A DNA stretch of 59,186 bases from Chara braunii (Eukaryota > Streptophyta > Charophyceae > Charales > Characeae): contig BFEA01000031.1 of assembly GCA_003427395.1 (NCBI GenBank), positions 3,063,583 to 3,122,768 on the forward strand, written 5' to 3'. The notes beneath the pieces are model-generated. The model did not search any database. It had not been told where the DNA came from and worked only from the letters and a program-made list of their open reading frames with translations. The position numbers were made by a program, and so were the translations under genes. Of this stretch, positions 30,007 through 42,149 are shown one piece after another (position 1 is the first letter of the stretch; every line of letters starts with the position of its first letter).

Positions 30007-32750
30007 TGTGACGAACCACTTCCCGACCCCGTGCTATCTTTCGTACCCCTTGACCCAAAACCCCCTTGGTGTATCATACCGACCCACAGAACCTTCGTCG
30101 CTTTTTTTTTTTTCAGGCGCCTTGTTTGGGCCCCCATTTTTCGGAAGTTCTATTGATTCTTGGAATAATGTTTTTTGTAATTCGGGAAATGCACGGGAAA
30201 TTACTCGCGCCTTAGTGAGCGCAATGGGAATCGGGCTCGACAGTTAGGAATTACGGAATAAGTGGAGCCCGACGTATCTTTTTCCTTGCATGAATGTTCT
30301 CGGTCATGTCGGAGAAAACTTTAGGAATTTTGTGAGAATACCGAGAGGCGTAGGAATTTCTTTTCCCGCGTCGGCTTTCGCGCGCGGATATAGTGATTTT
30401 CAATTTTTGAATTGGTTTTGGGCATAGGCAAGCTGTAACTATTTTGGTGCCTTTTTCTCTTGTTGTCGGCACCGCGCATGCGAGCTTCCTCCTCCTTACT
30501 TCCCGCGCCACTCTTCTCCCACGCTCTCTTCTCTCTCCCTTCCCCCTTCTCTTCTTCTCTTATCGCAACTGTTTTTCCCTCTTTCTCTCTCTCTTCACTT
30601 TTGCACGCCTGTTTCCCTTTCTTGATCGTCTGAATCTTGGACCTGTCTCGCGCTGCTTTTCGCGCCTCGTCTCTTCTTGCTCATCAACCTTGGCTCACGA
30701 AGCCCGGTTGATCCTCCGGCCACCCCTGCTCACCAATCAGACGCATTGAGTAAGAGGATCTTCCTATTGCGCGAAGAATCTAATTGGCCGACCACTGGGT
30801 TCTGAAGGATCAACATGGCTTCCCCTGAGCCCCCTTTGCCGAACCTTCTCTCCTTACACCTCGATCTCCCCTCTGACTCTTCCCCCATCTATTTCCTCTC
30901 TCGCAACCATAAATTCCGCAAGCGCGCCCGCAAATCTCTCTTACGTTTTCCACTCGCAAAACAGCTTCCGGGAAGTAGTGGCTAGGTGGTGTGTTTGGTG
31001 CGAGTCCAAAAGTCCTGTCGGGCTGACTGTAGTCTGGCCGGTTGCGCGGTTGATCGCCACGACCGACTGTGGGATCCAGGCGAGCCGAGTCGAGGCTACG
31101 TCAGCGGGGTGACGATCGCAGTGGTGGAAGTTAGCACGCGACGGTCGGGATCGTCGGTGCGGGTATGAGGACGTGTGATTGGAGTTGAGTGGATGATTGG
31201 CCCGGGGCCATATTGCAATTCTACGGCGAATGCGCCTTCATTGCGGATCATTTTTTCGGGTGTGAGTTCATGGCTGTGAAACCGAATGCTCTCGTGTCGG
31301 ATTCTGGTGTCTTTTGTCTCAACTTTCCTTGTCTATCCCTCCCACCCCTCTCTCTCCCTCTCCCTCTGACTTGAATGATGATGCATTGATGGTTTGTCCC
31401 TCTTGTGAACAGAGGCGAACTCGCGAGAGTCCTCACAAGGAAGAACTTCTTTCGGAACTCTTCCATTAGTTTCCTGGGTAATCCCCAGATGTCGAGGGTT
31501 TGATCCCCCTTGTCTTGTGAACGGTGGATGCGCGTGTACAAATCCCTCCGTTGATTTTTGACCTGTGTATCCTTGTGATTTTTGCACCTTCCACAGTGGA
31601 TGTATGTGTGGACGTTGCTTGTCTTTTTGCGTTGATTAGACTCAGCGCTTGATGGGATTTTGTTTGAGAATGCAAGAGTGTTTAGATCAGTGGTTTGACT
31701 GCACTGCGCATGCCATCTGCCTTATGCTGCACGACATTAACCGATAGTCAGTGAGGCAGCCTCGAAGAAACTAGGCGCCTCGTGTTTTTGTTGATCAAGT
31801 CTGCTGAAACTGAGTCGCGGGTTGATCCCTCGGAACTCAAACCCGACTCATGCATGATTGTGCGGGTTTCATAAGTTGCCTCTCTCGTGTCTAAAGGAAG
31901 AAAGACACTAATTATTTCTTTTTGTGCTTTTTGATGACGTCTCGAGTATTCGCGTAAACTCCGTCTGGTTAATTGATATGTGGACTAACGTTCGTCCTTC
32001 GGTCGGGCGCCAACCTTCCGTATCTCCCTTGTCGACGCGCCCCTTCCCCTACAACGAGGAAAGGACACGTGTATGCGAATGGGACGTACGGGAAGCTGTA
32101 GCACGCATCGGCGGACAATATTACTTCCCTCCTGAAAATCGTTGTTCCGGGTGCGTGGATGCGGGTTTTGTCATCATCGATACGCATTTTCCACCTAACT
32201 CAGTGTTATTGTCATTTAACGAGCTGATCGTCATTCCGTGGACGGCAGTGGCGCCCCATTGGCCTCGAGCCCTGTGCATTCAGTGCCAGCGTTTCGATCG
32301 CTACGAATCAAAGGGCTTCCACTACCGGATACGGAGTAAGGACGAGCACAAGGAAAGAGCCACGCGTCTGAGACCATCCACGTCAGACTCAGAACTGACC
32401 AACGAGCGATGTCGGGACTTGATACGGAAACGGGATACGTGGAGTGTGCCGAAGCCCTTCCGCTCTAAACGAAGATCGGTAGCGCGGTGGGAAGCTCGAC
32501 AATACTTTCTGCATTGAATTTGGATTTTTCTCTTTCGCGCCGTACCCGCGCGCGCATTCCGCGACGCGCGAAAGCAACCGACTTACTTCATCGGGCCAAC
32601 ACGGGGGATTTCAGTTATGTCTGTGTCCCCACACTCAATTTTCCAAAAATCCTTGGCACACCCCATCTTGTTGTTTTTGCTGGGCCTTCATTCCGCACCT
32701 TCAGCACTCCGAATGAAAGACAGCCCAGGGCGTGAGGTTAGCTCGTCACA
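30007..32750 (+). repeat. 3' LTR
   Basis: 2,744 bp. Starts TGTGACGA and ends TCGTCACA, so TG...CA termini in an 8-bp perfect inverted repeat. It matches 18716-21418 along its length. A ~30-bp segment GGGTTTGATCCCCCTTGTC... near 31498 is absent from the 5' LTR. It carries its own copy of the LTR ORF. Confidence 0.92.
31978..32517 (+). CDS. LTR-embedded ORF (3' copy)
   Basis: Same frame and length as the ORF in the 5' LTR, ATG at MWTNVRPSVGRQPS. Cys pairs CSGC and CIQC are kept. Differences from the 5' copy are mostly amino-acid changing, as expected for unconstrained drift after insertion; openness of both copies alone is therefore weak evidence of function. Confidence 0.45.
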   Translation: MWTNVRPSVGRQPSVSPLSTRPFPYNEERTRVCEWDVREAVARIGGQYYFPPENRCSGCVDAGFVIIDTHFPPNSVLLSFNELIVIPWTAVAPHWPRALCIQCQRFDRYESKGFHYRIRSKDEHKERATRLRPSTSDSELTNERCRDLIRKRDTWSVPKPFRSKRRSVARWEARQYFLH

Positions 32751-34361
32751 TGTGAGCTTGGACAGCCGTGCTCCGGGTAACTAGGGTTCATGGGCCTCTA
32801 GGGTGCAGAATCCTTGGTTGTTTGTCTGCACTCTGTATATCACGAGTGACAGGGACAGGTCTGTGTATTTGACTAGTACCCAATCCCCTTGTTGGACGGT
32901 AGGTCCTTTCTTGAGGGCCAGTTCACAGGCTAGCGGTATGGCTTCCCGTAATGTGTGGAGCTTGTCTTTCACATTTTTGGTGTACTTCAGCTGCTGTTGG
33001 AGCCGAGTGGCGGTGAGCCATTCCCCTCTCTGCACGCCACAGAGGCTCCCAATTGTGTATATACCTTTCTTGACCCAGGTGAGCCATGGTGAGTTTGCCA
33101 TCAAGGGGAAGGGACTGCCTGCTTCGTCGATGATGTAGGGATTGCCAAACAGAGGTGGCCGCCATATATCGTGCCACCTGTTGGGGGGTCTTTTATGTTT
33201 TGGTCCTGATTGTCTCCACAACTTGATCATGTTCGGCCACAGAGGGTCCCTTGCTATGTCTTGTTTGGTGGCTTGCGCCGGTGTGTGATGTTGCCCGTGC
33301 CGGTGGGGAGAGGGTATGGAACAATGGGCATTGGTGAGCCATTGAAGGGGTTGTACCTGTTGGGCGGCTGTTGTGTCCGGCGCCAGTGGTGCCCAATGTA
33401 TCCCATTTTTGGTGAGGAGTCTGATCAGTACTTTGAAGATGAGGGCCTCACTCTGCCTTTCCGGGTCGAGTATCCCCTGTCCCCCTTTTGTCCTTGGGTG
33501 GGTCAGTACATCCCACTTCATCCGGTTCAGGCAGCCTCGGGCTTCTGAACTGTTCTTCCATAGGTAGGTCGTCAGGGCCTTTCTATGCCTTGCATTTTTC
33601 TTTTGGTTCAGAGGCCACACCGCCAGTTTGTTCCAGATCTCTGCTAGGATGGCATTGTTGATTGTGAGTGCTCGTCCAACTAACGAGGTGTGCAGGTCAG
33701 CCCATTTTCCCAGTCTATCCACCATGAGGTCCACCAAGTTATCGCTGTGATCCGAAGGGGGGCCAAGTGCTGTTAGTTTGACGCCCAAGATTTTAATTGC
33801 AGCCTCCTTTGTTGCCCATGAGGCCAACGACTGTGGAGGGGGCCCTATTTCATGTGGGTTTAGCCACCATCCTTTGTTTTTGCACCCCACTTTACCTTTA
33901 TGTCTTCTGCCAGTGAGAAAGGTGGATGACCTGCGTTAGGGCTTGGAGACTTTGGTGATCTGCTCTAATGAGAACAGTGAGATCGTCTACGAACAGTGAT
34001 GCTACCGGTATGAAATGTTGTGGCAGGTCCGGGATGGGCACTTTGTGGATCTGCGGATGAGCTTTGATGAGCGATGCTAAGGTCTCCATGGCAATGACGA
34101 AGGGAGGGGCACTATGGGGTCTCCATGGCGCACCGATCTCTGGGGGATCGGGGATGCTAAGCGACCATTTAACATGATGTTGGTTGAGACAGATCTGTGA
34201 AGGTGGTGTACCCAGTAGCTGAATACCGGTCCAAAATTCATTCTAGTCAAGCACATATCCAAGAACTTCAAGTCCAAGTCTACATGGTCATAAGCCTTTT
34301 CAAAGTCGATAACAAGAACAGCAGCTTGGACCTTATGCGGTTGGCATGAGTCCTGTCTCAT
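32751..34361 (-). pseudogene. LINE-1, 5' part: RT domain and downstream region
   Basis: Minus-strand frames give non-LTR RT motifs: AAVLVIDFEKAYDHVD (motif A Asp, about 34310-34270), SVRHGDPIVPL (motif B), then in another frame ASLFVDDLTVLIRA (motif C as FVDD). The long frame 33890-32781 is the post-RT region: AIKILGVKLTALGPP, GKWADLHTSLVGRALTINNA, LWKNSSEARGCLNRMKWDVL, typical of LINE ORF2. Frameshifts split it into three. The element is truncated just before motif A near 34361 and continues at 18715 beyond the inserted gypsy element. Confidence 0.85.
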
Positions 34362-34877
34362 CAGGGTGTATCAGCAAATAACTCTTCAGGAATGAAAGAA
34401 AACAGAAAGAAAGGAAAAAATGAGGAGTCTGCCTGCCACCATTGTTTTCCATTCTTTCGTTTTACCACCAGTACACGGCCTTAGCCTTGCAGAAACATGA
34501 ACTCGTCCCCACCCACAAATTTTGCAGCTCGGGGAAGCCGGTGGGTCGTAAGAAAAGGGGCAAATGGACTCCTAGTTGTCCTGGTGGTAGATTCCGTGTG
34601 GAAACAAACACATGGACAAAAAAGGTGCACAGCGCCCTGCCTCGCTGGCAGGGCTCAAGTTGGGAAGAAGAAAAAGAAGAAATTTAAACGGAGTTCGGAT
34701 AGTCAAGGTGCAGAACACCCTGCTTTGGATGTCAGATATATTCAGTACGCCCTAACAAGAAATCACTAGTGGGGATTGTGAATCCGTTCTCCCGCCTTTC
34801 ACGATAAGGAGGCAGGGGAAACAATTCAGAATCCCCGCCAGTTCTTGCTTTGAGTGCAAGTCAGGCTATCACTCTCC
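34362..34877. other. Unassigned region
   Basis: Contains ACCACCAGTACACGGCC near 34464, an end-like motif also seen at 40030, and A-rich stretches. No gene. Confidence 0.35.
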
Positions 34878-35000
34878 TTTTTTTTTTTTTTTTTGAACAA
34901 ACCAGATATCATATAACTGGGAAACGGGCCCGGCATCCCTTACATCATTTGCTGCGGCCTGACGGTCTAAGCAAGGCACTGTCGGCCAAACCTATCCCTA
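34878..35000 (-). mobile_element. Retroposon 3' tail copy (SINE-like subfamily)
   Basis: T run 34878-34894, then ATCATATAACTGGGAAACGG and GCCCGGCATCCC (stem CTGGG/CCCGG around 34917-34933), then TTACATCATTTGCTGCGGCC. The last block matches the tails at 43252-43450, so these form one subfamily. Confidence 0.65.
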
Positions 35001-36147
35001 CCGCAGCCCCACAAGGTCATGACAACCAATCCCAATCCCAACCCTAAAACAAAAACCGTGTTCCCTGGTTTAAAAAACCGAAATCCTAATCCACCCCTTC
35101 TCCAAACTGCCCTTATTTAGCAACCCTAATCTAGCAAAATCCAAGCCAGGTAACAAATCACGAACCAAAAGCACGAAAACAAGATTGTCAATGATCTAAT
35201 CCTAATTAGTAATTACCCACGGACAGAATCCCAAAATGATTCACGGAGTTTGAACTCTATACCCTATGCACCTCCAATCCGCAACCCCGATTAAAATCCA
35301 AATCAGCAACCCACCTGATGGACCAACCCATGGGCTAAAAAGCAACAACCATTCAAAAAATCACACTCTACACTCTGTATACCTCTAATTAACACCGCCA
35401 ACCAGCAACAAGGTAGCAGATCTTCACCAATCTCTGAAAATCACGATCGTAATGAGCACCAATCCTATCTAGCAAGTATCGCTACGGTAACCCTAATAAT
35501 TTGTCGACAAACAAAGTCTACGAATTACGAGTATCACTTTCATGAATGTATCTGACTGGAATTACTGCAATTATGGGCAGATCGTCAAATATGACGCCAA
35601 TAAAAAGCCCTAGTTCAGTATGTCGTTATCTTTCTTTTTCTTTTTCTTTTTTGTTTCTGCGAATTCAGTGTGGTTACACTACTTGGGGCCCAGAAGTTGC
35701 TTTACGCCTTGCCATGCTGGCAGGGCAACAAAGAAAAAAGAAAAAAAGAAAAACAGAGACACCAAAGTCCTTTTGCTGTTGTTGCCTGTTGTATCCCGCG
35801 TGCAAAAACTTGAAAAAAGGCCAGATACATAGGCGGGCTTGGCTGGGGGTGGCCCATGAGTGAAAACGTCGGCCTAATGTTCATTCATCCACTGGCAGCA
35901 GGTCCAGCGCTCAACCCGTGAGAGGTCGGTACCGGTACCACCCTAAATTTTCCAAGTGGTGGTACAGGTCGCCTTCAGGCTGAGCAAAATATAAAATTTA
36001 GGCTCGTACTGTCGTACATTTAGCCTTGGGTGTACTGGTGGTTTAGACAAGGAGTCCTGGCAGGCAAGTCCAGGACCAGATCCAATGAACTGCCACTCTC
36101 AACCTCCATTCGGACTGTACTGTCACCTAGTCTTCCACTTCAGGGTT
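35001..36147. other. Unassigned AT-rich region
   Basis: No recognisable gene. Short A/T-rich microsatellite-like runs near 35630-35650 and 35728-35755. Open frames there are low-complexity. Confidence 0.4.
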
Positions 36148-36312
36148 GAGGTCCCACTACCAAAGAGGATTGGATTAAGGGCATGAATCTGGATGTGTTT
36201 CAGGCAGAGATGCAGAAAAGCAGATCAATGGCCATTTTCTGCATCTCTCCAGGAATACGTCCAGATTCGTGGCGTTAGATCCAAGTTGAACTCTCTTTGC
36301 CAGTGGGACCTG
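36148..36312. mobile_element. GAGGTCCCAC-ended MITE, copy 1
   Basis: Left arm GAGGTCCCACTACCAAAGAG and right end CTTTGCCAGTGGGACCT are inverted repeats; inside, GGATTGGATT, TCTGGATGTGTTTC and GAGATGCAGAAAA pair with their complements in the right arm. Same architecture as 42584-42741. Non-coding. Confidence 0.7.
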
Positions 36313-36689
36313 GTCCCAGGTGTGTTGGAATCCCAGCCACTGGTTACTGACAGCAAGCATCAGTCTGAGAATAAATGATGTCCTCAGACCTCCAACTCCA
36401 CTACCAGAGGTGATGAAATGAGGGAATACTCACCTGAGGTCGTCTCTAGATGTATCTGACTCAAATTGTGGCCGTCTCTGGATGTATCTGACCGCAATTA
36501 CAACCAGAGATGAGTTGAAAACGTACTGGTGTGAGTATGCCCTGGAAATCTTAAATTCCAATAGACCTGCTGGCACTTTGTCTTGCACTTCAGGTGTACT
36601 GGGATCCCAGTCAGCAATCTGTTCTATGCTAGCAAGCCCTCAAGTTAGAATGACTTATGTGGCTTATGCAGAACCCGGGGGGAAATTTG
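36313..36689. other. Unassigned region
   Basis: Holds a short repeated phrase (GGTGT-CTGGGATCCCAG-like, near 36319 and 36593). No gene recognised. Confidence 0.35.
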
Positions 36690-37860
36690 CCTGGGCTGAG
36701 GGGAGGGAGACCGGTTGCGCTCCGATGAAGCGCTGCGCTACCAGGCGTACTCGCTGTCCGGGGACGGCAGCGCTCTGCGTCGGCAGCGAGGTGTGGGACT
36801 CGGGGTGTGGGGCGGAACGATGTCTTCTTCGTCGATTTCTAGGTTCGGCCATCGCCCTCAGCTCCGACAAGGGGCTGTGTCTCCCTGTGGAATACCAGGG
36901 AGCAGGGCGATTCCGGTTCCTCCTACAACAGACAATCTCCAAGATTCAACTAATGAAACTCATGGCAGTGTGAACACTACGAAGGGAGAGAGAGTCTAGT
37001 ACAAGACAGCGGGCACTTCCAACAGTGCCATCTCTGGAGGCAGTGGGTGGGCAGCCAGTGGTGGTGGGACTGGTGTTGGGAGGAGCACGTGAGAACTACT
37101 GTTGACTATCTCGACTGGGAGCGTGAAAGACCCGAAGCTCGACAGGCAGCGGTACCACCAATGGGAGTGGGAGTTCCTCTGGTGGTAGTGGGAGCGTCTC
37201 CGTCGGGGTCAAGGGTGCTGAGCATTAACCAAGACATTCTCTTACACGAAATATTTAGAGTACATTAACCTAGCCATTTTCCTTGCTAAAGACTCCTTAT
37301 GAGTGGCTTACTTCATGACAAACGTACATGATAATGTTTGGAAAATTTCGGAAGGAGCGCAGAGGGGGACAGCGCTGCGCTACCAATGGTATCGCCGCTC
37401 GGAGACGGCGGCGCTGTGCGTCGGCAGCAAGGCGCGGGATTCGGGGTGTGGGGGCAGAGCTATGGAGTACTCGGTACTCTCTAGGTGCGGCCACCACCCT
37501 CAGCCTTGATAAAGGGTTGTGTGTCTCTGTGGAATATCAGGGAGCAGGGTGGTTCCGTCCTTCCTACGACCTTCAACCTCCAGAATTCAAGTGTTATCTA
37601 CGGCGGTGTTATGCCCATTTATGGGTTAAATACATTGCAAACGGCACGAAGAAGGGAGAGAGGCTATAGTGCTTGGCGAACGGTGAGTCAGACAGTGGCA
37701 CTTCCAGGAGCAGTGGGAGGGCAACTGGCAGCGGTGGGACTGTTGTTCTGAGGAGCATGTACAAAGTACTAGTGACTATCTCTTTTTTTTTAAACCGAAA
37801 CATCTGTGGCAACCTGCTATTGGAGGTGATACGTACTAGTGACTATCTCAACTGGGAGTG
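36690..37860 (+). repeat. Tandem duplication of a ~500-bp block
   Basis: 36728-37125 and 37367-37790 match in order: AGCGCTGCGCTACCA, CTCTGCGTCGGCAGC/CTGTGCGTCGGCAGC, ATTCGGGGTGTGGG-like, GGGAGCAGGG, CGAAGGGAGAGAG, GGCACTTCCA and GTGGGACTG. Both copies offer a frame ending in a Gly/Ser/Thr-rich stretch (for example SGGSGWAASGGGTGVG), but frames are interrupted. Probably a duplicated gene fragment or repeat of unknown family. Confidence 0.55.
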
Positions 37861-38929
37861 TGAAGACAGTACCTGTAAGGCGACGGACAAGGGTTGTTTG
37901 GTCGACCGGGTGAAACCGCGCCACTATACATGGAGACACTCATACTTCAGTTACATAGACTACTCTTATCTTGGCCTTTATTTACCTCAAATTCGAAATT
38001 ACATTCCATTTTCTTCTCCATGACTTTCGAGTTACTCTGTCCTTGGTCTTATTCTTGGGTGTTTTCAGTTGTTTCCTGGTCTGCCTTCATAAGTTTCAGT
38101 TGTCAGTGAAATTTCGTTTGACATAGTTTTAGTACTTGGTTTGCAAGCAATAACAGCGAATTTTTCATGTTTTAGGGTTTCCTCCCTCCTCTTAGTGGCA
38201 ATTATAACGTCGGGAATATCGGTGCCCTTGGTGTCTGAGGGTGGGAGTGTATTCTGTAGCTCGGGTTCTCTGCGGGTGGCCGAGTTGGTAAGCCAGATCC
38301 AAGCCTGTTCTTATTTGGATTTCAGCATGACTCTCCTATGAGCTAGAAGTTGGAAGTGGGCTTACTAAGTTACTGCATTTCTTACATTTCGTATCTGAAG
38401 AGTTTTATAGGCCAGATCCCTGCTCCCCTCTATCTCTGGTTATAGTGTGCACTTTAGCACACGCCTCTTGCTTGTAGGAAAGGGAAGAGCCCAGGGCGGC
38501 GAACTTAGCTCGAAACTTGAATTTGTTTACTTGGTTGATTTCGGTCCGGTCGTAGACTTGATTGGTAACCCAGCGCCTGCCGTGGAAACTCTGGGGATGT
38601 CGATAGGTTGAGTTAGTTAGGCAGGATTTACTTCATAGATTAGCAGTAGTTCTTGACCGATTCACGGGCTGTATTGTATTGGGCCGTAAGCGAAATTGGG
38701 TAACAAAAGAGGAGACAGATGGCTTGGTATTGGTATTAGACTTTGGTTCCGGTTCTTCCAGACTTGTAAACGAAACTGGCTAATAAAAAAAAAGAAAAAA
38801 GAAAAAAAGAAAAAAAAGAATGACTTATGTGAAGTTATGTCCACTGACCTTCTTCTCCTCCATCTCAGTGGATTGTGTTTAGGTCTCTCCCTGCCATATT
38901 CTTCGAGATCCAAGTCAGGTCCTGCGATA
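37861..38929. other. Unassigned region
   Basis: No motif-bearing frame. An (AAAAAG)-like A-rich run lies at 38785-38819. Confidence 0.4.
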
Positions 38930-39059
38930 CTACCGTCTTCACCTGAATAGAACGCTCCGTCATTATACCTATATAATATTATATAGTACGCAAACATAAA
39001 TTGTAAGTGCAGATACAGTGAGGATGACTGGCAGGCGTTCTATTGGGGTGTAGACGGTA
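38930..39059. mobile_element. CTACCGTCTTC-ended hairpin MITE, copy 1
   Basis: Left arm CTACCGTCTTCACCTGAATA then GAACGC-GTCATTATA; right arm GGCGTTCTATTGGGGTGTAG then ACGGTA. Diverged copy of 45148-45258, with an AT-rich centre (TATATAATATTATATAG). Confidence 0.75.
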
Positions 39060-39081
39060 CAACAGGGAAGCAGGTGCAAGC

Positions 39082-39222
39082 TTTTTTTTTTTTTTTTCCG
39101 AAGAGAAACAGCCCGAACGGTTGCTAGGAGTGCTGATAAGGGCAGACACCACTAGCACCATCGGGGAGGCTCCATCTATTGGTGAGGAGCAGCACCTGCT
39201 GGAAATTGGGTCCAGCGTCCCT
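39082..39222 (-). mobile_element. Retroposon 3' tail copy (LINE-like subfamily)
   Basis: T run 39082-39097, TTGCTAGGAGTGCTGATAAG, stem-loop 2 GCTCCATCTATTGG...GAGGAGC (39169-39190) and stem-loop 1 GCTGGAAATTGGGTCCAGC (39198-39216), then GTCCC. Same arrangement as the ends of the two LINEs; a tailless relative lies at 46750-46890. Confidence 0.75.
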
Positions 39223-40426
39223 GGTTACAATGTGAAAAGTGAGGATGTTACAATTTGCAATCTGTTGTTTGAGACCTTGCTATCTGTCCATATGTTCTGT
39301 TGTGCTGTTGTGTCTGAGACTGTACATGTGGTGATACCTTCACGGTAATATGAGGAATGTTATCTGACCCTCTTTTCCCGGCGGCAATAAGAGAGCCATC
39401 AGGATTGAGGGATTCCGATTGCTGTTGTTGTTTTCGTGGGCTGTGGGCTTTTCTCTTCTCTGACCCTGGTCTCCCTTGTCCCATGGAGCTGCTGATAACA
39501 CCCATCCCTTCTTAGAGCCCCTTAATTCATTCGCCCAGCCCTGGTCGGCAGCCCCCCTGTAGTGAGTCTGACCCATTTGACCCCTTAAACCCTATAGCCT
39601 CTTCAACCTCATGCGCCTGTCCTTCGTGGATCTTGAAGGCAGTTGAGCTTCATTGCAAGCTTGTCACTTCATCAATCAGCCTCCACACACCTTTACACTC
39701 CGCTTCCACATTACAACTCTACTCACTGCCATATGGAATATAGAACTGGTGTACAAGGAAGAAGCTGAATGTCCAGGTTCAAGGCATGAACAACTCTCGA
39801 TCAGCATTCGTCTCTCAGTCAAGCACAGGACTAAGTGCCCAGAGGTGTTCCCCGCCTCTCCCTCCTCTCCCTCCTCTCCCTCCTCTCCCTCCTCTCCCTC
39901 CTCTCGCTCCTTCCTCTCCCTGCTCCGCCGCCTCCCCACCTTCCGGACTCATTGGTTGAGCTGCGTTGGTATAGGTAGGCTTTCTCTTCCATCGACCTGG
40001 TTCCCTTTTTTTTTTCACAGGTTCCCTTAAACCACAAGTACACGGCCCCAGCCTTGCAGTCTAAAACTTGTCGCCACAAGAAAATGAGGTGAGGCCGAAA
40101 TGTCAAACGCTGGGCCTGCCGTTGATAAATGTGGCTGGGAAGACTGCATTGGGCTCATCAGGTGGTCCCCGCCAGAGCACAGGACGGCTGGTTGCGAATC
40201 GTAACTGGTCTCAGACTGAGGATCGGGCCCCAGTTGCGACCAGGCGCTGCTCCCGACCTATAGATATTAGAGACTCTGCAACAGTAACAGACAATGTCAT
40301 GGAGCTTGAGGGCCTCGCTGAATGCGTAGGCAGCTCGAACACACCTGAGTTTTGTTCCCTTTTTTTTCTCTTTTCTGAGTTTTTTTTGTTGTTTTGTCAC
40401 GTAACTTCAGAAATTTTGGATCTTAA
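39223..40426. other. Unassigned region with a CCTCTCCCT minisatellite
   Basis: Frames on both strands are long but lack motifs, and the Ser/Pro- or Glu/Arg-rich ones translate the 9-bp repeat at 39855-39911. ACCACAAGTACACGGCC near 40030 resembles the motif at 34464. Confidence 0.4.
39855..39911. repeat. 9-bp (TCTCCCTCC)n minisatellite
   Basis: About six head-to-tail units of TCTCCCTCC. Confidence 0.9.
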
Positions 40427-40576
40427 ACCACCAGTACTTGGCCCAGCTATCGGCCGGGGAAAAAAATAGAGTAGAAACGTTTCTAGTTGGATGAATTTGG
40501 GCGATCCAGTAGTGGCCCGTACGTTTGCTAAAATCGTGGCGCGTTAACGGGCACGACTTGAGGAAGTACTGGTGGT
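40427..40576. mobile_element. ACCACCAGTACTT-ended MITE
   Basis: 150 bp with 13-bp perfect terminal inverted repeats (ACCACCAGTACTT / AAGTACTGGTGGT). Interior motifs GGCCCAGCTATCGGCC, GTAGAAACGTTTCTAGT and GTTAACGGGCACGACTT recur in the same order at 45940-46746 and, inverted, at 47498-47643. Confidence 0.8.
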
Positions 40577-40577
40577 A

Positions 40578-40917
40578 ACCACTAGTACCTTTCCCGCGTG
40601 GGAAAATTGGGAAAACTGCAAATAGGGAAAACTGGCAGTTTTCCCAAACTCCTGAATTTTCGGAGGTCGGGCCCGACGATGACTGCCATTGATAAATCTG
40701 ATCGGCGGCCGTCGTTTCATTTCGGGCTCTGAAAAGGTCGGACGCCTACCCGAGGCCTGCTATTTTCCCAAGCGGCAAAGGTACTAGTGCACTAGTACCT
40801 TTCCCGGGTGGGAAAATAGGGAAAACTGGCAGTTTTCCCAAACTCCTGAATTTTCGGAGGTCGGGCCCGACGACGACTGCCATTGAAATCTGATCGGCGG
40901 CCGTCGTTTCGTTTCGG
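40578..40917. mobile_element. ACCACTAGTACCTTT-ended MITE, full and truncated copies in tandem
   Basis: Copy 1 (40578-40789) has ends CACTAGTACCTTTCCC and GGCAAAGGTACTAGTG. Copy 2 starts directly at 40790 and is truncated near 40917. Both contain a perfect 10-bp inverted repeat GGGAAAACTG/CAGTTTTCCC (40626-40646 and 40819-40839), and TCCTGAATTTTCGGAGGTCG and GATCGGCGGCCGTCGTTTC. Confidence 0.75.
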
Positions 40918-42149
40918 CCACAGGCAGCCTAATGTCATATGATCCAGGCACTTTGGCCTGGTTCATACGACGGCTGCTTTTAACGAGAGTTAGGGCTGGA
41001 CCCCACAGGCTGGCGGCCTGGAAAGCGGGCTGGCGGAAGTCGGCGGCGGAAGGCCAGCGCGACCGGAGAGCGATCAAAAGAGGGGACCCCACCGCCACCG
41101 CGAAAATGTGCTGCTGCGGGCCCCGCGGTTTCCCGAACAGGAAAGTCGACCCCGAGGACTCCCGAATAGGAAAGCAGGTCTGTCTGGTTGTGTTCCTGGG
41201 TCCAGGCGCAAAGGCCCCCGGACCGTTCCTGGTGCTCCAATGTGCGACGGGTTGGGTGACGCTGTACTGTGAACGACAACGACACAGGGTGCGCGACTGC
41301 GGGGTGTCCGAACGGCAATATTTTTAAAAGTGTCGCGGTTGCTGTCCCGCTGTGCTGTGACCGACTGTGCGATTTGCCGTTGGCGGCTCGTGTCAGCATC
41401 CGCTGTGCCATCGCCGAATCAAGGAGAAGGAAGTAGTGGTGTATTGAGGAAGACAGGATAGGGAGGGTGTGCTGTCGTGTGAAGAAGAGTCGTGGACGAG
41501 CAGTGGGAAGATAGATTGTTGTTTCTCGTCGTGGCTGTCATGCAGTGGGTGAGTCGTCGTAATGTGGCCGCCATGGCCGTCCTTGACGCAGCTTCTCTAT
41601 TGCCACTGCGCGACAGCGAATTGGCCGTGCACCACACACGCGTCGGGGGACAAAAATCGAGCCGAAAACACCACCCTCTGCCGCAGCTTTTCAAATTCGA
41701 ATTTGGGGTGCACAAGCCTTTCCCGCTTGCCCAACCCCAACGGACAGAAAACGGCCTGGCGTGCGACACGGCCTCCCCACAGCCATTGAAAGCGGTACTC
41801 CCATTTGGACCACTACGTTGTCCGGTGGTTCATTCGTGTGGACCGTTTGGCCAAGCCCAAGCCTCTCCCCGCTGGCGACGGAGGTGGTCCCCGAGGGCTC
41901 GTCTTCTCGGCGGGCAGTTTTTCACGGAAAAGCAAGGTCCACGTAAGCCTCACGACGCTGCGGGCCGAGTGGAAACGCCCTCGCATACGATTCTAGGCCA
42001 CTTTCTACAACCAGTGGGGTCCGCGAAAGTACTTCGCGGTTGCTGGCGGCGAAATTCACCAGCCTGTGGGGTCCCTACCTTACTGTAAAGAAAAACTTTC
42101 TCGAAATAGAGAAATGAAAAAGAAGTTTAAAGAACAAAGGCTGGCTTCC

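Larger units (their letters stand above)
18716..32750 (+). mobile_element. Ty3/gypsy LTR retrotransposon, degenerate full-length
   Basis: About 14.0 kb: two 2.7-kb LTRs, PBS, gag-PR-RT-RNase H-(PHD)-IN order (integrase last, the Ty3/gypsy order), then two extra sense ORFs. The 3' LTR starts TGTGACGA (30007) and ends TCGTCACA (32750), an 8-bp terminal inverted repeat. TGTGA occurs at 18716-18720 and at 32751-32755 and may be the 5-bp target duplication; equally, the first copy could be the start of the 5' LTR, so the left edge is uncertain by about ten bases. The target is a LINE: LINE coding resumes on both sides. About ten in-frame stops and several frameshifts show it cannot make its proteins. 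Confidence 0.92.
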
